64,000 nucleotides of DNA from Belliella baltica DSM 15883 (GTDB taxonomy: Bacteria; Bacteroidota; Bacteroidia; Cytophagales; Cyclobacteriaceae). Below, one piece after another: positions 9,086 through 16,924 of the stretch (position 1 is the first letter of the stretch; each line of letters starts with the position of its first letter). Made by a program: the position numbers and the translations under genes. The notes beneath the pieces were generated by a model, which was not told the DNA's origin, did no database searches, and saw only the letters and a program-made list of their open reading frames with translations. The stretch spans positions 3,555,501-3,619,500 of the forward strand of contig NC_018010.1 of NCBI RefSeq assembly GCF_000265405.1, read 5' to 3'.

Positions 9086-10321
9086 ATGAAAGCACAAAAT
9101 TGCACATTCGGGGTTGTCTTTTACCTCAAGAAACAGAAAACAACAGCGCAGGGAACGACTCCCATCTATGCAAGGGTAACGGTGAACGGAAAACGCACGG
9201 AAATATCCATCAAACGTTCCGTAGCCGTTTCGGGATGGGATGCAAAAAAGGGCTTGGCAAAGGGAAGCCGTCAAGAGACGGCAGAACTTAACCGCTTCCT
9301 TGACCGCTTCAAGGCAAAAATCATTGATGCCTACCAAGAATTGGTATTATCGGGAAATACGGTAGATGGTACGGTCATCCGTGAACGTGTAACGGGGGCT
9401 TCAAAATCAGAGCCAACGCTCGGCGGTCTGATGGAGTACCATAATAATGAGCAGGGGAGCAAACTTGCACACGGTACGATGAAGAACTATTATACCACGC
9501 AAAGCTATATCAAATGCTTTCTGAAAGAAAAGTACCGCCGTACAGATATGGCACTTTCGGAACTAAGCTATACGTTTATCTCCGATTTTGAACATTACCT
9601 GCGTACCTATAAACCGAAAGACCACCACCGACCGTTGAACAACAACGGTATCATGAAGCACATCGAGCGTCTCCGCAAGATGGTAAACATGGCGGTCACG
9701 ATGGATTGGCTTGCAAAAGACCCATTTGCGAAGTTTAGGAAACATTTTGACAAAGTGGAACGTGAAAGCCTAACAAAGCAGGAACTTGCCAAGCTCGAAA
9801 AGAAACGGTTTAGGGTTGAGCGTTTGCAACAGGTATTGGATATGTTCGTTTTCAGTTGCTACACGGGGCTTGCCTATATTGACCTTGCCGAACTTACGCC
9901 CGATAACATCATTACAGGCATCGATGGTAACCTCTGGATATTTACAAGCAGGGCAAAGACCGACACGAGTGTCCGTATCCCCCTATTGCCAAAGGCAAGG
10001 GAACTGATGGAAAAATATAGCGATGACCCAAGAGCGGTCAGTAACGGAACGGTATTCCCTGTCATCTCCAACCAACGGATGAACGGCTACCTAAAGGAAA
10101 TAGCGGAGATATGCGAAATAAACAAAGACCTTACGTTCCATATCGCACGGCACACGTTTGCCACTACGGTCACATTGAGCAACGGCGTACCCATTGAATC
10201 GGTGAGCAAGATGCTCGGACACACGAGCATCCGAACCACACAGATTTATGCCAAAGTAGTGGAAAGCAAGTTGAGCGAGGACATGGGCAGGTTGCAGGAG
10301 CGCATGGCATCGGGAAGCTAA
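9086..10321 (+). CDS. Tyrosine-type site-specific integrase of the element
   Basis: 411 aa. N-terminal arm-binding domain (VFYLKKQKTTAQGTTPIYAR), SAM-like core-binding domain (about 115-215), and a C-terminal catalytic domain with HIARHTFAT (near 351), LGHTSIRTTQ and the nucleophile Tyr near 387. The first catalytic Arg position reads TGLAYIDL, so Ala stands where many recombinases have Arg. Some Bacteroidetes integrases, including that of CTnDOT, also lack this Arg, so it need not mean inactivity. Catalyses insertion into and excision from tRNA-Pro. It lies about 300 bases from attL and points inward. Confidence 0.93.
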   Translation: MKAQNCTFGVVFYLKKQKTTAQGTTPIYARVTVNGKRTEISIKRSVAVSGWDAKKGLAKGSRQETAELNRFLDRFKAKIIDAYQELVLSGNTVDGTVIRERVTGASKSEPTLGGLMEYHNNEQGSKLAHGTMKNYYTTQSYIKCFLKEKYRRTDMALSELSYTFISDFEHYLRTYKPKDHHRPLNNNGIMKHIERLRKMVNMAVTMDWLAKDPFAKFRKHFDKVERESLTKQELAKLEKKRFRVERLQQVLDMFVFSCYTGLAYIDLAELTPDNIITGIDGNLWIFTSRAKTDTSVRIPLLPKARELMEKYSDDPRAVSNGTVFPVISNQRMNGYLKEIAEICEINKDLTFHIARHTFATTVTLSNGVPIESVSKMLGHTSIRTTQIYAKVVESKLSEDMGRLQERMASGS

Positions 10322-10356
10322 AAAGACCGCCATTCCCCTAAACAGTTCAAATTCAG

Positions 10357-10392
10357 TATATTTGTTAGAGGTAGTACAAAGGTGCTACCTCT
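10357..10392 (+). promoter_or_regulatory. Promoter-like -7 box followed by a hairpin, between integrase and next gene
   Basis: TATATTTG (10357-10364) fits the -7 consensus. It is directly followed by an 8-bp inverted repeat AGAGGTAG (10367-10374) / CTACCTCT (10385-10392). This may be an integrase terminator or a leader hairpin of the gene at 10447. Confidence 0.35.
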
Positions 10393-10446
10393 TTCCATTG
10401 ATACCGGTAAGGTAGGAATGTTGGTCACGGTAAAACAGATAGGATT

Positions 10447-11217
10447 ATGAAAGAGAGAGCATATTTTAAGATTCGCCCCCGATTTGGGAAAGCACAGAAT
10501 CCGTTTGATATCGGTATGCCTTTCTTTTGGTGGAAAGGACATTATGACCTGCATTTTCTAAAAAGGCTTTACGAGCGCACACAGGATGAATTTGGCGCAT
10601 ATTATGACCACCATCTGCAATTCTTTTTGCAGGAGAATGAAGAAGCGACCGAAATCGAATTTTTCAGACACGTGAACGATATTGCGAGCGATGAACTTAA
10701 CAAGCTCATAGCGGACGATAAACGGGAATCCAAGTCAAAGCACAAGAGCATCGTACAACAGAAAAAAATGCTAAGGGCATTCCTTGATTATCTCGTTTTG
10801 ATAGACCAATGGAACACCACCAAGACGAAAGACGAAATTATAGCGGAAAAGGAAAGCGAGATTAAAGAATTAAAGGGGGTCGTGGAACAACTCACCCAAG
10901 AACTTAAAGAAGCTCAAAAACTCGAAACGGAGGGATTTATCAATATCCCCGAGAGTTACGTTTTAACGGTAGTTGACCTTTTTGTAAAACTAAGGAAACA
11001 GGAACTGAAAGACGGGCGTGAACTCGCTTTCGCCCAATTCGGTATAGTATGGGTAAAGATGATATGCCGATATTTCCGAGAAGATAAGCAACCTATCAGT
11101 ATAGATACCATACGGCGGTATTTTCCCGCAGACCTAAAAGATCTGAAAGAAAAATACGCCGAAATCCCGTCAAAAAATAAGCTTTTCGATATTGTTCCTG
11201 CGAAAAAAAGGCGGTGA
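10447..11217 (+). CDS. Hypothetical element-encoded protein
   Basis: 256 aa, not recognised with confidence. Aromatic N-terminus (MPFFWWKGHYDLHFLKRLYE), a charged middle with an obvious coiled coil (about 138-162, EKESEIKELKGVVEQLTQEL) and a basic C-terminus ending KKRR. No signal peptide or membrane helix, so cytoplasmic. It lies between the integrase and the HTH gene, where Bacteroidetes mobilizable elements often carry an accessory regulatory or replication-type gene, but nothing visible fixes its role. Confidence 0.75.
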   Translation: MKERAYFKIRPRFGKAQNPFDIGMPFFWWKGHYDLHFLKRLYERTQDEFGAYYDHHLQFFLQENEEATEIEFFRHVNDIASDELNKLIADDKRESKSKHKSIVQQKKMLRAFLDYLVLIDQWNTTKTKDEIIAEKESEIKELKGVVEQLTQELKEAQKLETEGFINIPESYVLTVVDLFVKLRKQELKDGRELAFAQFGIVWVKMICRYFREDKQPISIDTIRRYFPADLKDLKEKYAEIPSKNKLFDIVPAKKRR

Positions 11218-11264
11218 TACCGATATACTTAAAAAATCAACCTAAACCTAACCGATTTCTTAAT

Positions 11265-11322
11265 CTTCTGTAAGCCAATACAGAAGCATGTCAAAAATGA
11301 CCATTCGGGAAGCAATGGTCAT
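11265..11322. repeat. Two consecutive hairpins in the intergenic region
   Basis: CTTCTGTA (11265-11272) pairs with TACAGAAG (11279-11286), and ATGACCAT (11297-11304) pairs with ATGGTCAT (11315-11322); all arms are perfect 8-mers. Neither is followed by a T tract, so they look like protein-binding or DNA-processing sites rather than terminators. Confidence 0.4.
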
Positions 11323-11431
11323 GACCGTATTGCCCTATTCTATTTTTTTGTATCGAAAGCGGTCGGAAATGTACCATGTGTTTCCGTCCGCAGGATAACA
11401 GAGTTTTTAACGATAACAAAAAGGAGGAAAG

Positions 11432-11710
11432 ATGAATGTAGAGCTTATCACGAGGGATGACCTCGAAAAATTCAAAAAGGAACTGTTCGAGGAAATCAGA
11501 AAGCACCATCCTCACCCAAGACGACAGGAACACGAACCGAGGGCATGGCTTAAAAGTTTTGAGGTGCGCAAACTGCTCGGCATATCCGCAGGCACACTTC
11601 AAAACCTACGGGTGAACGGCACGCTGCCGTTCAAGAAAATCGGCGGACTCATGTACTACAAATACGAAGATATCCAAAAGCTGATGGAGGGAGGTGACGA
11701 TGGAGAATAG
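11432..11710 (+). CDS. Excisionase-like helix-turn-helix protein
   Basis: 92 aa. After a short charged N-terminus it carries a MerR/HTH_17-type winged helix: WLKSFEVRKLLGISAGTLQN, then L...G.LPFKKIGGLMYYKYEDIQKLM. This layout is shared by excision factors and small regulators of Bacteroidetes integrative elements. It is preceded by AAGGAGGAAAG, which could serve as an unusually good Shine-Dalgarno in a phylum that rarely uses one. Probable role: excision or control of mobilization genes. Confidence 0.8.
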   Translation: MNVELITRDDLEKFKKELFEEIRKHHPHPRRQEHEPRAWLKSFEVRKLLGISAGTLQNLRVNGTLPFKKIGGLMYYKYEDIQKLMEGGDDGE

Positions 11711-12022
11711 TATATGCAAAAAGCAGAGAGGGGATGAAATAATGATATATCGAAACAATGATATAGTGATATATCCAGCTATACTGTTAGCTATCTATCT
11801 GTATAAGCAGATAAGTAGCTGTTTCTTTCCGAAAGATTGCCGGAAAGACCACCGGAAAGACATACAGTCCGTCGTCAGTACTCCAAAGGTAAACCTTTGT
11901 CGCCCTGTAGGGAGCAAGTTTATTTTTTTGCAATGCAAAAAACCGTTCCCCCACGCTCCGCGGTGTGGGAAACGGCGGATGCTCCCGATGGTCGCAGGCC
12001 GTAAACTTGGGGAGGCTCGCCA
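11711..12022. other. Candidate origin of transfer upstream of the mobilization genes
   Basis: 312 bases without a convincing gene, dense in structure: AT-rich GATATATC-type repeats (11743-11780), the tandem CCGGAAAGACCA/CCGGAAAGACAT (about 11839-11861), palindrome CAAAGG-TAAA-CCTTTG (about 11884-11899), an interrupted hairpin CCGTT..CCCAC / GTGGG.AACGG (11943-11975), and the wide inverted repeat CAAGTTTA (11915-11922) / TAAACTTG (12002-12009). Position just ahead of the MobC-like gene is typical for oriT. No nic site could be assigned. Confidence 0.45.
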
Positions 12023-12403
12023 ATGAAAAAATTGGCGAATGAAAAGAAAACGGACGGAAAAACACGCAAGCGTGGCCGTCCGAAAAAGGCGATAACCCGA
12101 AGCGTTTCGCTCGTTGTCCGCTTGACCCCGACCGAACGTTTGGCGATTGCAGGGAAAGCAAGAAATGCGGGCATGCGGATAAGCGATTGGTTTCGGCAGT
12201 CCGCAAAGGTTGCCGTGATACGACCGAGGCTGTCAGAAAAAGAAACAGGACACCTGCGCACATTATCGGGCATGGCGAACAACCTCAACCAGTTGACCAA
12301 GCTTGCGCACAAGGGAGGGCTTGTGTCAATCATGACGAATCTGCGCGGGTTACTCAACGAAGTGGAGCGGTTAATGGAAAGGATGGGCAGGGATGATAGC
12401 TAA
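12023..12403 (+). CDS. MobC-like relaxosome accessory protein
   Basis: 126 aa. Basic N-terminus (KTRKRGRPKKAITRS), then a ribbon-helix-helix-like segment VSLVVRLTPTERLAIAGKAR and the MobC-type ending (GMANNLNQLTKLAHKGGL). Family members bind oriT and help the relaxase open it. The 3' end overlaps the relaxase start by 11 bases, so the two are translationally coupled. Cytoplasmic, DNA-binding. Confidence 0.88.
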   Translation: MKKLANEKKTDGKTRKRGRPKKAITRSVSLVVRLTPTERLAIAGKARNAGMRISDWFRQSAKVAVIRPRLSEKETGHLRTLSGMANNLNQLTKLAHKGGLVSIMTNLRGLLNEVERLMERMGRDDS

Positions 12404-13343
12404 GGTAATCACGGGCAAGAGTTTCGGCGGTTGCGTGCGTTACCTGTTGGAACGTGAAAAGTCTTTTGTTCTGGATTCGGCAGGTGTTAGGGATTACAGT
12501 ATCAAGGCGATTATTGCCGACCTCAACACACAGCGCAAGATGCGCCCACAGCTTGGCAATGCCGTGGGGCATACCGTGCTAAGTTGGAGCAACGAGGACG
12601 GGGATAAACTTACCTTAGAGAAAATGGCACAGCACGCACGGGAATACATGGAGAAGATGGGCATCAAGAATACCCAATACGTTACCGTACTTCATTCAGA
12701 CAAGAAGCACCCGCACTTGCATATCGTGTACAACCGTGTAGATAATGAGGGGAAGACCATTGGCAATTATAACCATTGGCACAAAAGCCGAAAGATATGC
12801 AGGGAAATAACGGAGCGATACGGCTACCATCTTGGCAAGGGCAAGGCAAAGGTTAACAGGCAGGCACTTCGGGGCAACGACAAACTTCGTTATGCCATAC
12901 ACGATTCGCTTAAATCCGTGATGGCGAAAGCCACCACATGGAAGCAGGTGGAAACGATGCTTGCAAGGCAGGGCATCGGGATGCATTACAAGTACCGTAG
13001 CGGTACAAATGAAGTGCAGGGCATTTCCTTTGAAAAGGACGGCGTGAAGTTCAAAGGCTCGGCAATCGACCGAAAATTCAGCTTTGCAGGGATGGAGAAA
13101 CAGCTAAGCGAAAACCGGGCAATGGGAATAACGCACTCCATCACGGAGAACCCTACACTTGCCGACCAGATAAGGGAGGTACTCGAACAACAGGAACAGC
13201 GGTCGGAGGCATACGAAACGGGATTGGGTCTGCTTGGTGACCTGTTGGACATGCCCGCTTCGATAGAACCCGATCCCGACCCGATATGGCGCAGGAAAAA
13301 GAAGAAACCGGAGCAAGAACAATCAAGAGGAATCAGCAGATAA
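12393..13343 (+). CDS. Relaxase / mobilization nuclease
   Basis: 316 aa, PF03432-type relaxase. It nicks oriT and pilots the single strand during mobilization. Candidate nucleophile Tyr17 (GGCVRYLLE), and the metal-binding histidine cluster HPHLHIVYNRVD (about 106-117) followed by GKTIGNYNHWHKSR. The C-terminal third is charged and ends in a basic tail. Overlaps the MobC-like gene by 11 bases. Length is normal for short relaxases of Bacteroidetes mobilizable elements. No conjugation coupling protein is present in the element. Confidence 0.93.
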   Translation: MIAKVITGKSFGGCVRYLLEREKSFVLDSAGVRDYSIKAIIADLNTQRKMRPQLGNAVGHTVLSWSNEDGDKLTLEKMAQHAREYMEKMGIKNTQYVTVLHSDKKHPHLHIVYNRVDNEGKTIGNYNHWHKSRKICREITERYGYHLGKGKAKVNRQALRGNDKLRYAIHDSLKSVMAKATTWKQVETMLARQGIGMHYKYRSGTNEVQGISFEKDGVKFKGSAIDRKFSFAGMEKQLSENRAMGITHSITENPTLADQIREVLEQQEQRSEAYETGLGLLGDLLDMPASIEPDPDPIWRRKKKKPEQEQSRGISR

Positions 13344-13355
13344 AACATTAAAGAA

Positions 13356-14012
13356 ATGAACGAACAGGAATTACAGGTCACCCTAAAAGACATACAGGAC
13401 GTAATGGTGAGTATGGACGGACGTATGCAACAGATCGAAAAACAGCAATCCGAAGCCAAGGACTATTCGGCGGAATTGGCAAGCATCAATGGAAAATTGG
13501 AGCATATCGTAAAGGATGAAACGCTTGCCGGACTGAAAGCATCCATGAGTAAGCTGGCTACCGCCAGCAGTAACCTCGTTACAGCTATCAGCGAGCAACA
13601 GATCATGCAGGAGACACTGATAAAGGAATTTCCACAAAAGATGAAGACCGAAATAGTACATCGGTTTACGGGCAGGCAGCAACCCTATATAATTACCGGT
13701 ATTGCCCTGGTTTTTATTACGATTTCCTCTCTTTTAGCCAGCGTACAGCTTTGGAGGAATAACTTAGCTTTACAAAGCAGCGATATTAAAATCCGGACAG
13801 TCAAATTGATATACCCGAAAGTGTTCTTGGACGTGGATACTTTTTACCATGAGAGCCCGAAGAAATTGGCAGCATGGGTGGAACAGGAAGAAGCAAGATT
13901 ATTTGCCATTATCAAAGCAGAAGAAGCGGCAAGGCAATCCAAGGAAAAGGCAGAGCGGGCAACCGAAAGATTAAACCGATTGAAAAAGCAAAAAAACAAG
14001 AATTCAAAATGA
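13356..14012 (+). CDS. Hypothetical single-pass membrane protein of the mobilization region
   Basis: 218 aa. A coiled-coil-rich N-terminal half (DIQDVMVSMDGRMQQIEKQQ), one membrane helix near 110-130 (YIITGIALVFITISSLLASV) and a charged, Lys/Glu-rich C-terminal helix ending in a poly-basic tail. No signal peptide. It begins 12 bases after the relaxase and its stop overlaps the next start (ATGA), so it belongs to the same transcript. Such small membrane proteins commonly follow relaxase genes in Bacteroidetes elements; the function is unknown. Confidence 0.8.
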   Translation: MNEQELQVTLKDIQDVMVSMDGRMQQIEKQQSEAKDYSAELASINGKLEHIVKDETLAGLKASMSKLATASSNLVTAISEQQIMQETLIKEFPQKMKTEIVHRFTGRQQPYIITGIALVFITISSLLASVQLWRNNLALQSSDIKIRTVKLIYPKVFLDVDTFYHESPKKLAAWVEQEEARLFAIIKAEEAARQSKEKAERATERLNRLKKQKNKNSK

Positions 14013-14491
14013 ACCATAAAATGATTAAATTTGTAACAGGCATGAATACAGACGTTATGAAACTAAAGGAAATAAGGGACGAAAAAGGTACATTGTCAGG
14101 GGTGCTTATCCCTGCCGACGATATCCGGGAATTAAAGGAAAGTCTGAAAACAGGTTCGAAATTCTTTGACTACTTCGATAGCCTGCAATCCGATAGGGAG
14201 AACGAAAAAAGAAACCTTGACCAGTTGATGCCCAATGGGTTGACGGTTGCCGGGACAAACGAGAAAACAGCAGAGCTCACCGAAAAAATCCACAGGAAAG
14301 CTTTTTCAATGGGTGTCCCCATGTTCTACCGCGACGAGCGGGCTAAAGCACCAAAGGAGTTTATCCGGGCGAACCCCGACGGCTCGGAAGATTTGGTCAG
14401 CTACGATCTGGCTACACGGAGCTATTCGGTATTGAAATCACTATTGCCAGCAGGCAAGGGGTATTGGTCGAAGCTATCCATCGCTAAATAA
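14009..14491 (+). CDS. Hypothetical protein coupled to the zeta-like kinase, possible antitoxin
   Basis: 160 aa from the ATG at 14009, which overlaps the preceding stop as ATGA; this coupling decides the start (the open frame begins further upstream but inside the previous gene). Helical and charged, with no recognisable DNA-binding motif and no similarity that I can see to epsilon antitoxins. It ends 6 bases before the zeta-like gene. Its position just upstream of a P-loop toxin-like gene is the only reason to propose an antitoxin role. Confidence 0.7.
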   Translation: MNHKMIKFVTGMNTDVMKLKEIRDEKGTLSGVLIPADDIRELKESLKTGSKFFDYFDSLQSDRENEKRNLDQLMPNGLTVAGTNEKTAELTEKIHRKAFSMGVPMFYRDERAKAPKEFIRANPDGSEDLVSYDLATRSYSVLKSLLPAGKGYWSKLSIAK

Positions 14492-14497
14492 CCGGCC

Positions 14498-15184
14498 ATG
14501 AGACCGCAGTTTTTTATCCTTGCCGGTCCGAACGGGGCGGGCAAGTCAACCTATGGGCACGAACACGTTCCGAAAGACACAATTATCTTCAATGGTGACT
14601 TGGTTTATGCAGAATTGTTGCAAAAGTATCCCGACTACGACCCCGAAAAGCTAAAAGGTGGAGTACCTGCCCGCTTGGAAAAGGAAAGGGACGAGGCCAT
14701 CTTACAGCACAGGGATTTTGCCTTTGAAAGCAACTACTCCAACGACCTTGCCATCGAGATAACCGATATATTCAAAAATGCAGGGTACCAAATCAACCTT
14801 ATCTATTTCGGGTTGGACGACGTGGAAACAGCTTCGTTACGTGTGGATACCCGTGTTGCGTTGGGAGGACATTTTATAGACACGGACGAGATTATTTTCA
14901 ATTATGAGGAGGGTATACAACGGGTACGCGAAAATATGCACCGCTATGACCGCGTGAAATTTGTGGACACAGGCATAAGGGGAGTAGCCCCCCTGATAGC
15001 CTACTATCTGAAAGAAAATGGAAAGCATGCGGTGTTGAACTCCAATATCGGCTGGTTTAATTCCCAATTTGATGATAGATTGCTTGAAATAGCTATCCAA
15101 CGGATTAACGACCTCTCTTCTTATGATGAAAACAGAAAGAGCACCGATCAAAAGGTAAATAAACGATGGAGACCCAAGCGTTAA
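14498..15184 (+). CDS. Zeta-toxin-like P-loop kinase
   Basis: 228 aa. Walker A GPNGAGKST (10-18), an acidic FNGD.VYAELLQKYPDYDPE motif like the substrate-binding Asp of zeta toxins, and R..TRVALGGHFIDTDEI, close to the RVA.GGH motif of the family. Zeta toxins phosphorylate UDP-N-acetylglucosamine and block wall synthesis; related non-toxic kinases also exist, so activity is unproven. It is the last gene of the mobilization transcript and could stabilise the element. It lies just before the cargo boundary repeat. Confidence 0.8.
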   Translation: MRPQFFILAGPNGAGKSTYGHEHVPKDTIIFNGDLVYAELLQKYPDYDPEKLKGGVPARLEKERDEAILQHRDFAFESNYSNDLAIEITDIFKNAGYQINLIYFGLDDVETASLRVDTRVALGGHFIDTDEIIFNYEEGIQRVRENMHRYDRVKFVDTGIRGVAPLIAYYLKENGKHAVLNSNIGWFNSQFDDRLLEIAIQRINDLSSYDENRKSTDQKVNKRWRPKR

Positions 15185-15286
15185 TTAGATTATCGAATTC
15201 GAATAGACATAAGAAACGCGTTTAACAGCGGAAGAATAATAAATATTCATAGTATCATACCCAATTAGAAAACCGAGAACTTTGTC

Positions 15287-15311
15287 TCTTTATGATAACA
15301 AAGTACATTGA
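15287..15311 (+). repeat. Left copy of 25-bp direct repeat framing the cargo cassette
   Basis: Begins TCTTTATG, ends AACAAAGTACATTGA; recurs at 18841-18865 with only two differing bases (AT here, GC there). It lies between the last backbone gene and the first cargo gene. Confidence 0.8.
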
Positions 15312-15325
15312 GCTAATTATGCTTT

Positions 15326-16030
15326 TTATAAAATTAATTTATCTACTTTTCCCTTTACGTCACCAACGAATTCTCCTTTTATTATTTTTGTCAAATCTCC
15401 AAATCGAGACTTATCAAAGCTTTGTGAAAGCTGCTTGTCCTTTACTAAAATCACTTTGTCTGCATGGTGGAGAATTGTTTCTAAAATATGCGAAGATAAT
15501 AATATAGTACTCCCTGTTTCTTTTAGCCGTTCAATGATAATATTGACTATTTCACTCGTTTTTAGATCTAAACCGTTAAACGGTTCATCCATAATAATTA
15601 TTTTCTTATCCAGTAATAGAATGCCCATGATCGATAGCTTCTTTTGCATTCCAGTAGAATAGTTATGAATATATTCCTTTAAAGGTAGCTGAAAGATGGA
15701 ATTCCATACGTTTACTTTTTCGTATGAATATTGACCCACAATTTTGAGATATTCTAAACCTGTCATATATGGATAGAAATAAGGGGTTGCCTGTAGAAAA
15801 GCTATATCTTTAGGAAGAGGCAATGTTTGATTTTCTTTGTCAACATCAATATTCCCGCTAATAATATTAAATAGGGTTGTTTTGCCTGCCCCATTGTCAC
15901 CCACAATGCCGTATATTTGACCGTTTTCGATACCCAGACTCACATTGTCAAATATTGGTTTCCTCCCATAAGCAAATGTGAATTGTTCTAATTTAATAAT
16001 GCTCTCAGATTTTCTCGGTTCTTTCTCCAT
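15326..16030 (-). CDS. ABC transporter ATP-binding protein of the peptide cluster
   Basis: 234 aa, full-length ABC ATPase. Walker A GDNGAGKTT (44-52), signature YSTGMQ (124-129, a variant of LSGGQ), Walker B IIIMDEP (144-150) with the D loop NGLD, and a switch His (LLSSH). It probably powers export or immunity for the peptide made by the upstream genes. Its start lies inside the 3' end of the permease gene (43-base overlap), so the two are coupled. Last gene of the cassette. Confidence 0.88.
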   Translation of the reverse strand: MEKEPRKSESIIKLEQFTFAYGRKPIFDNVSLGIENGQIYGIVGDNGAGKTTLFNIISGNIDVDKENQTLPLPKDIAFLQATPYFYPYMTGLEYLKIVGQYSYEKVNVWNSIFQLPLKEYIHNYSTGMQKKLSIMGILLLDKKIIIMDEPFNGLDLKTSEIVNIIIERLKETGSTILLSSHILETILHHADKVILVKDKQLSQSFDKSRFGDLTKIIKGEFVGDVKGKVDKLIL

Positions 16031-16923
16031 ACTTTGTAAAGTAAATATAATGATACAGGAAGGACTGGCGTTAAGATAAAATAAAGCGTAATCGGTATAG
16101 TATTCTGAACCTTGGTGCTTATTGTTTTTAGCGTATACTTTAACAGGAAGGCGTATATAAGCACCATATTAAACAATATGGCACATCCTACCAGTATTAG
16201 GATTTGAGGGGTAGTATATAGAAAGACAAACAGAATATAATGTGGCAGAAATAATAGGTTGCATGCCAATAAAATACTCTTTATCTTCTGTTCGTAAAAA
16301 TATTTATGCGTCCTATACGATTGTACTATCTCCCGGGCTTCTAAATACGCGTAAAACTCTCCTGAAAATGTCATCCAGTAGAGCATCATAATAGGAGTTA
16401 TGGGGAAGAAAAACAACAAGATTATCCCAACTATATAGCTGGACAAAAAAAGTAGTGGACTTTGTCTGATTCCCGATCTCCATTCAAACGCATGCAATGG
16501 TAAAGCACGAGTTAATTTTCTGATAAAGTAGAACTTTTTAATTTTTCTTTTGAATATTGATTGATATACTGCCATAGCGAAAATTAACAAAAGAGGGAGT
16601 GTCATCAAAAAATCAATGCTATGCACGGATAGTGCAAAAAGTTCTAAGAATAGATAAAGCGTCAAATATTCTATCAAAAAAATAAGCAAGGTCCTGTTTT
16701 TAAATACGGAACTTAAAAACTCGGTATCTTTGCGTTTTAATCCTAAAGACAACAAAATTATGGCGATCATTATCTGCGTTCCCTCTACTCCCACATTGGT
16801 CAATACTTTGTTTAAATAGAATAGCAATATTAGTGCAAAAGGAACCAGTATAAAAAGGTTGCCACCCGCTGCTGATAGGTATCGAAACAGTTGTTTAAAT
16901 CTAAAAGTAAAATACTCAAACAT
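15988..16923 (-). CDS. Multi-pass membrane protein, ABC permease of the peptide cluster
   Basis: 311 aa with about eight hydrophobic helices and short basic loops; no peptidase or nucleotide-binding domain. It starts one base after the stop of the dehydrogenase gene (TAG-G-ATG) and overlaps the ATPase gene, so it is the membrane partner of that ATPase. Sequence alone does not tell export from self-immunity. Low GC like the rest of the cargo. Confidence 0.8.
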   Translation of the reverse strand: MFEYFTFRFKQLFRYLSAAGGNLFILVPFALILLFYLNKVLTNVGVEGTQIMIAIILLSLGLKRKDTEFLSSVFKNRTLLIFLIEYLTLYLFLELFALSVHSIDFLMTLPLLLIFAMAVYQSIFKRKIKKFYFIRKLTRALPLHAFEWRSGIRQSPLLFLSSYIVGIILLFFFPITPIMMLYWMTFSGEFYAYLEAREIVQSYRTHKYFYEQKIKSILLACNLLFLPHYILFVFLYTTPQILILVGCAILFNMVLIYAFLLKYTLKTISTKVQNTIPITLYFILTPVLPVSLYLLYKVWRKNRENLRALLN

Positions 16924-16924
16924 C

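Noticed and set aside
11694..12026. 110-codon frame between the HTH gene and the MobC-like gene
   Set aside because: No domain, unusual composition, overlaps both neighbours and covers the palindrome-rich candidate oriT; better explained as non-coding.
13874..14008. Upstream extension of the gene at 14009
   Set aside because: The extension lies wholly inside the previous gene; the ATGA overlap gives a more natural start.
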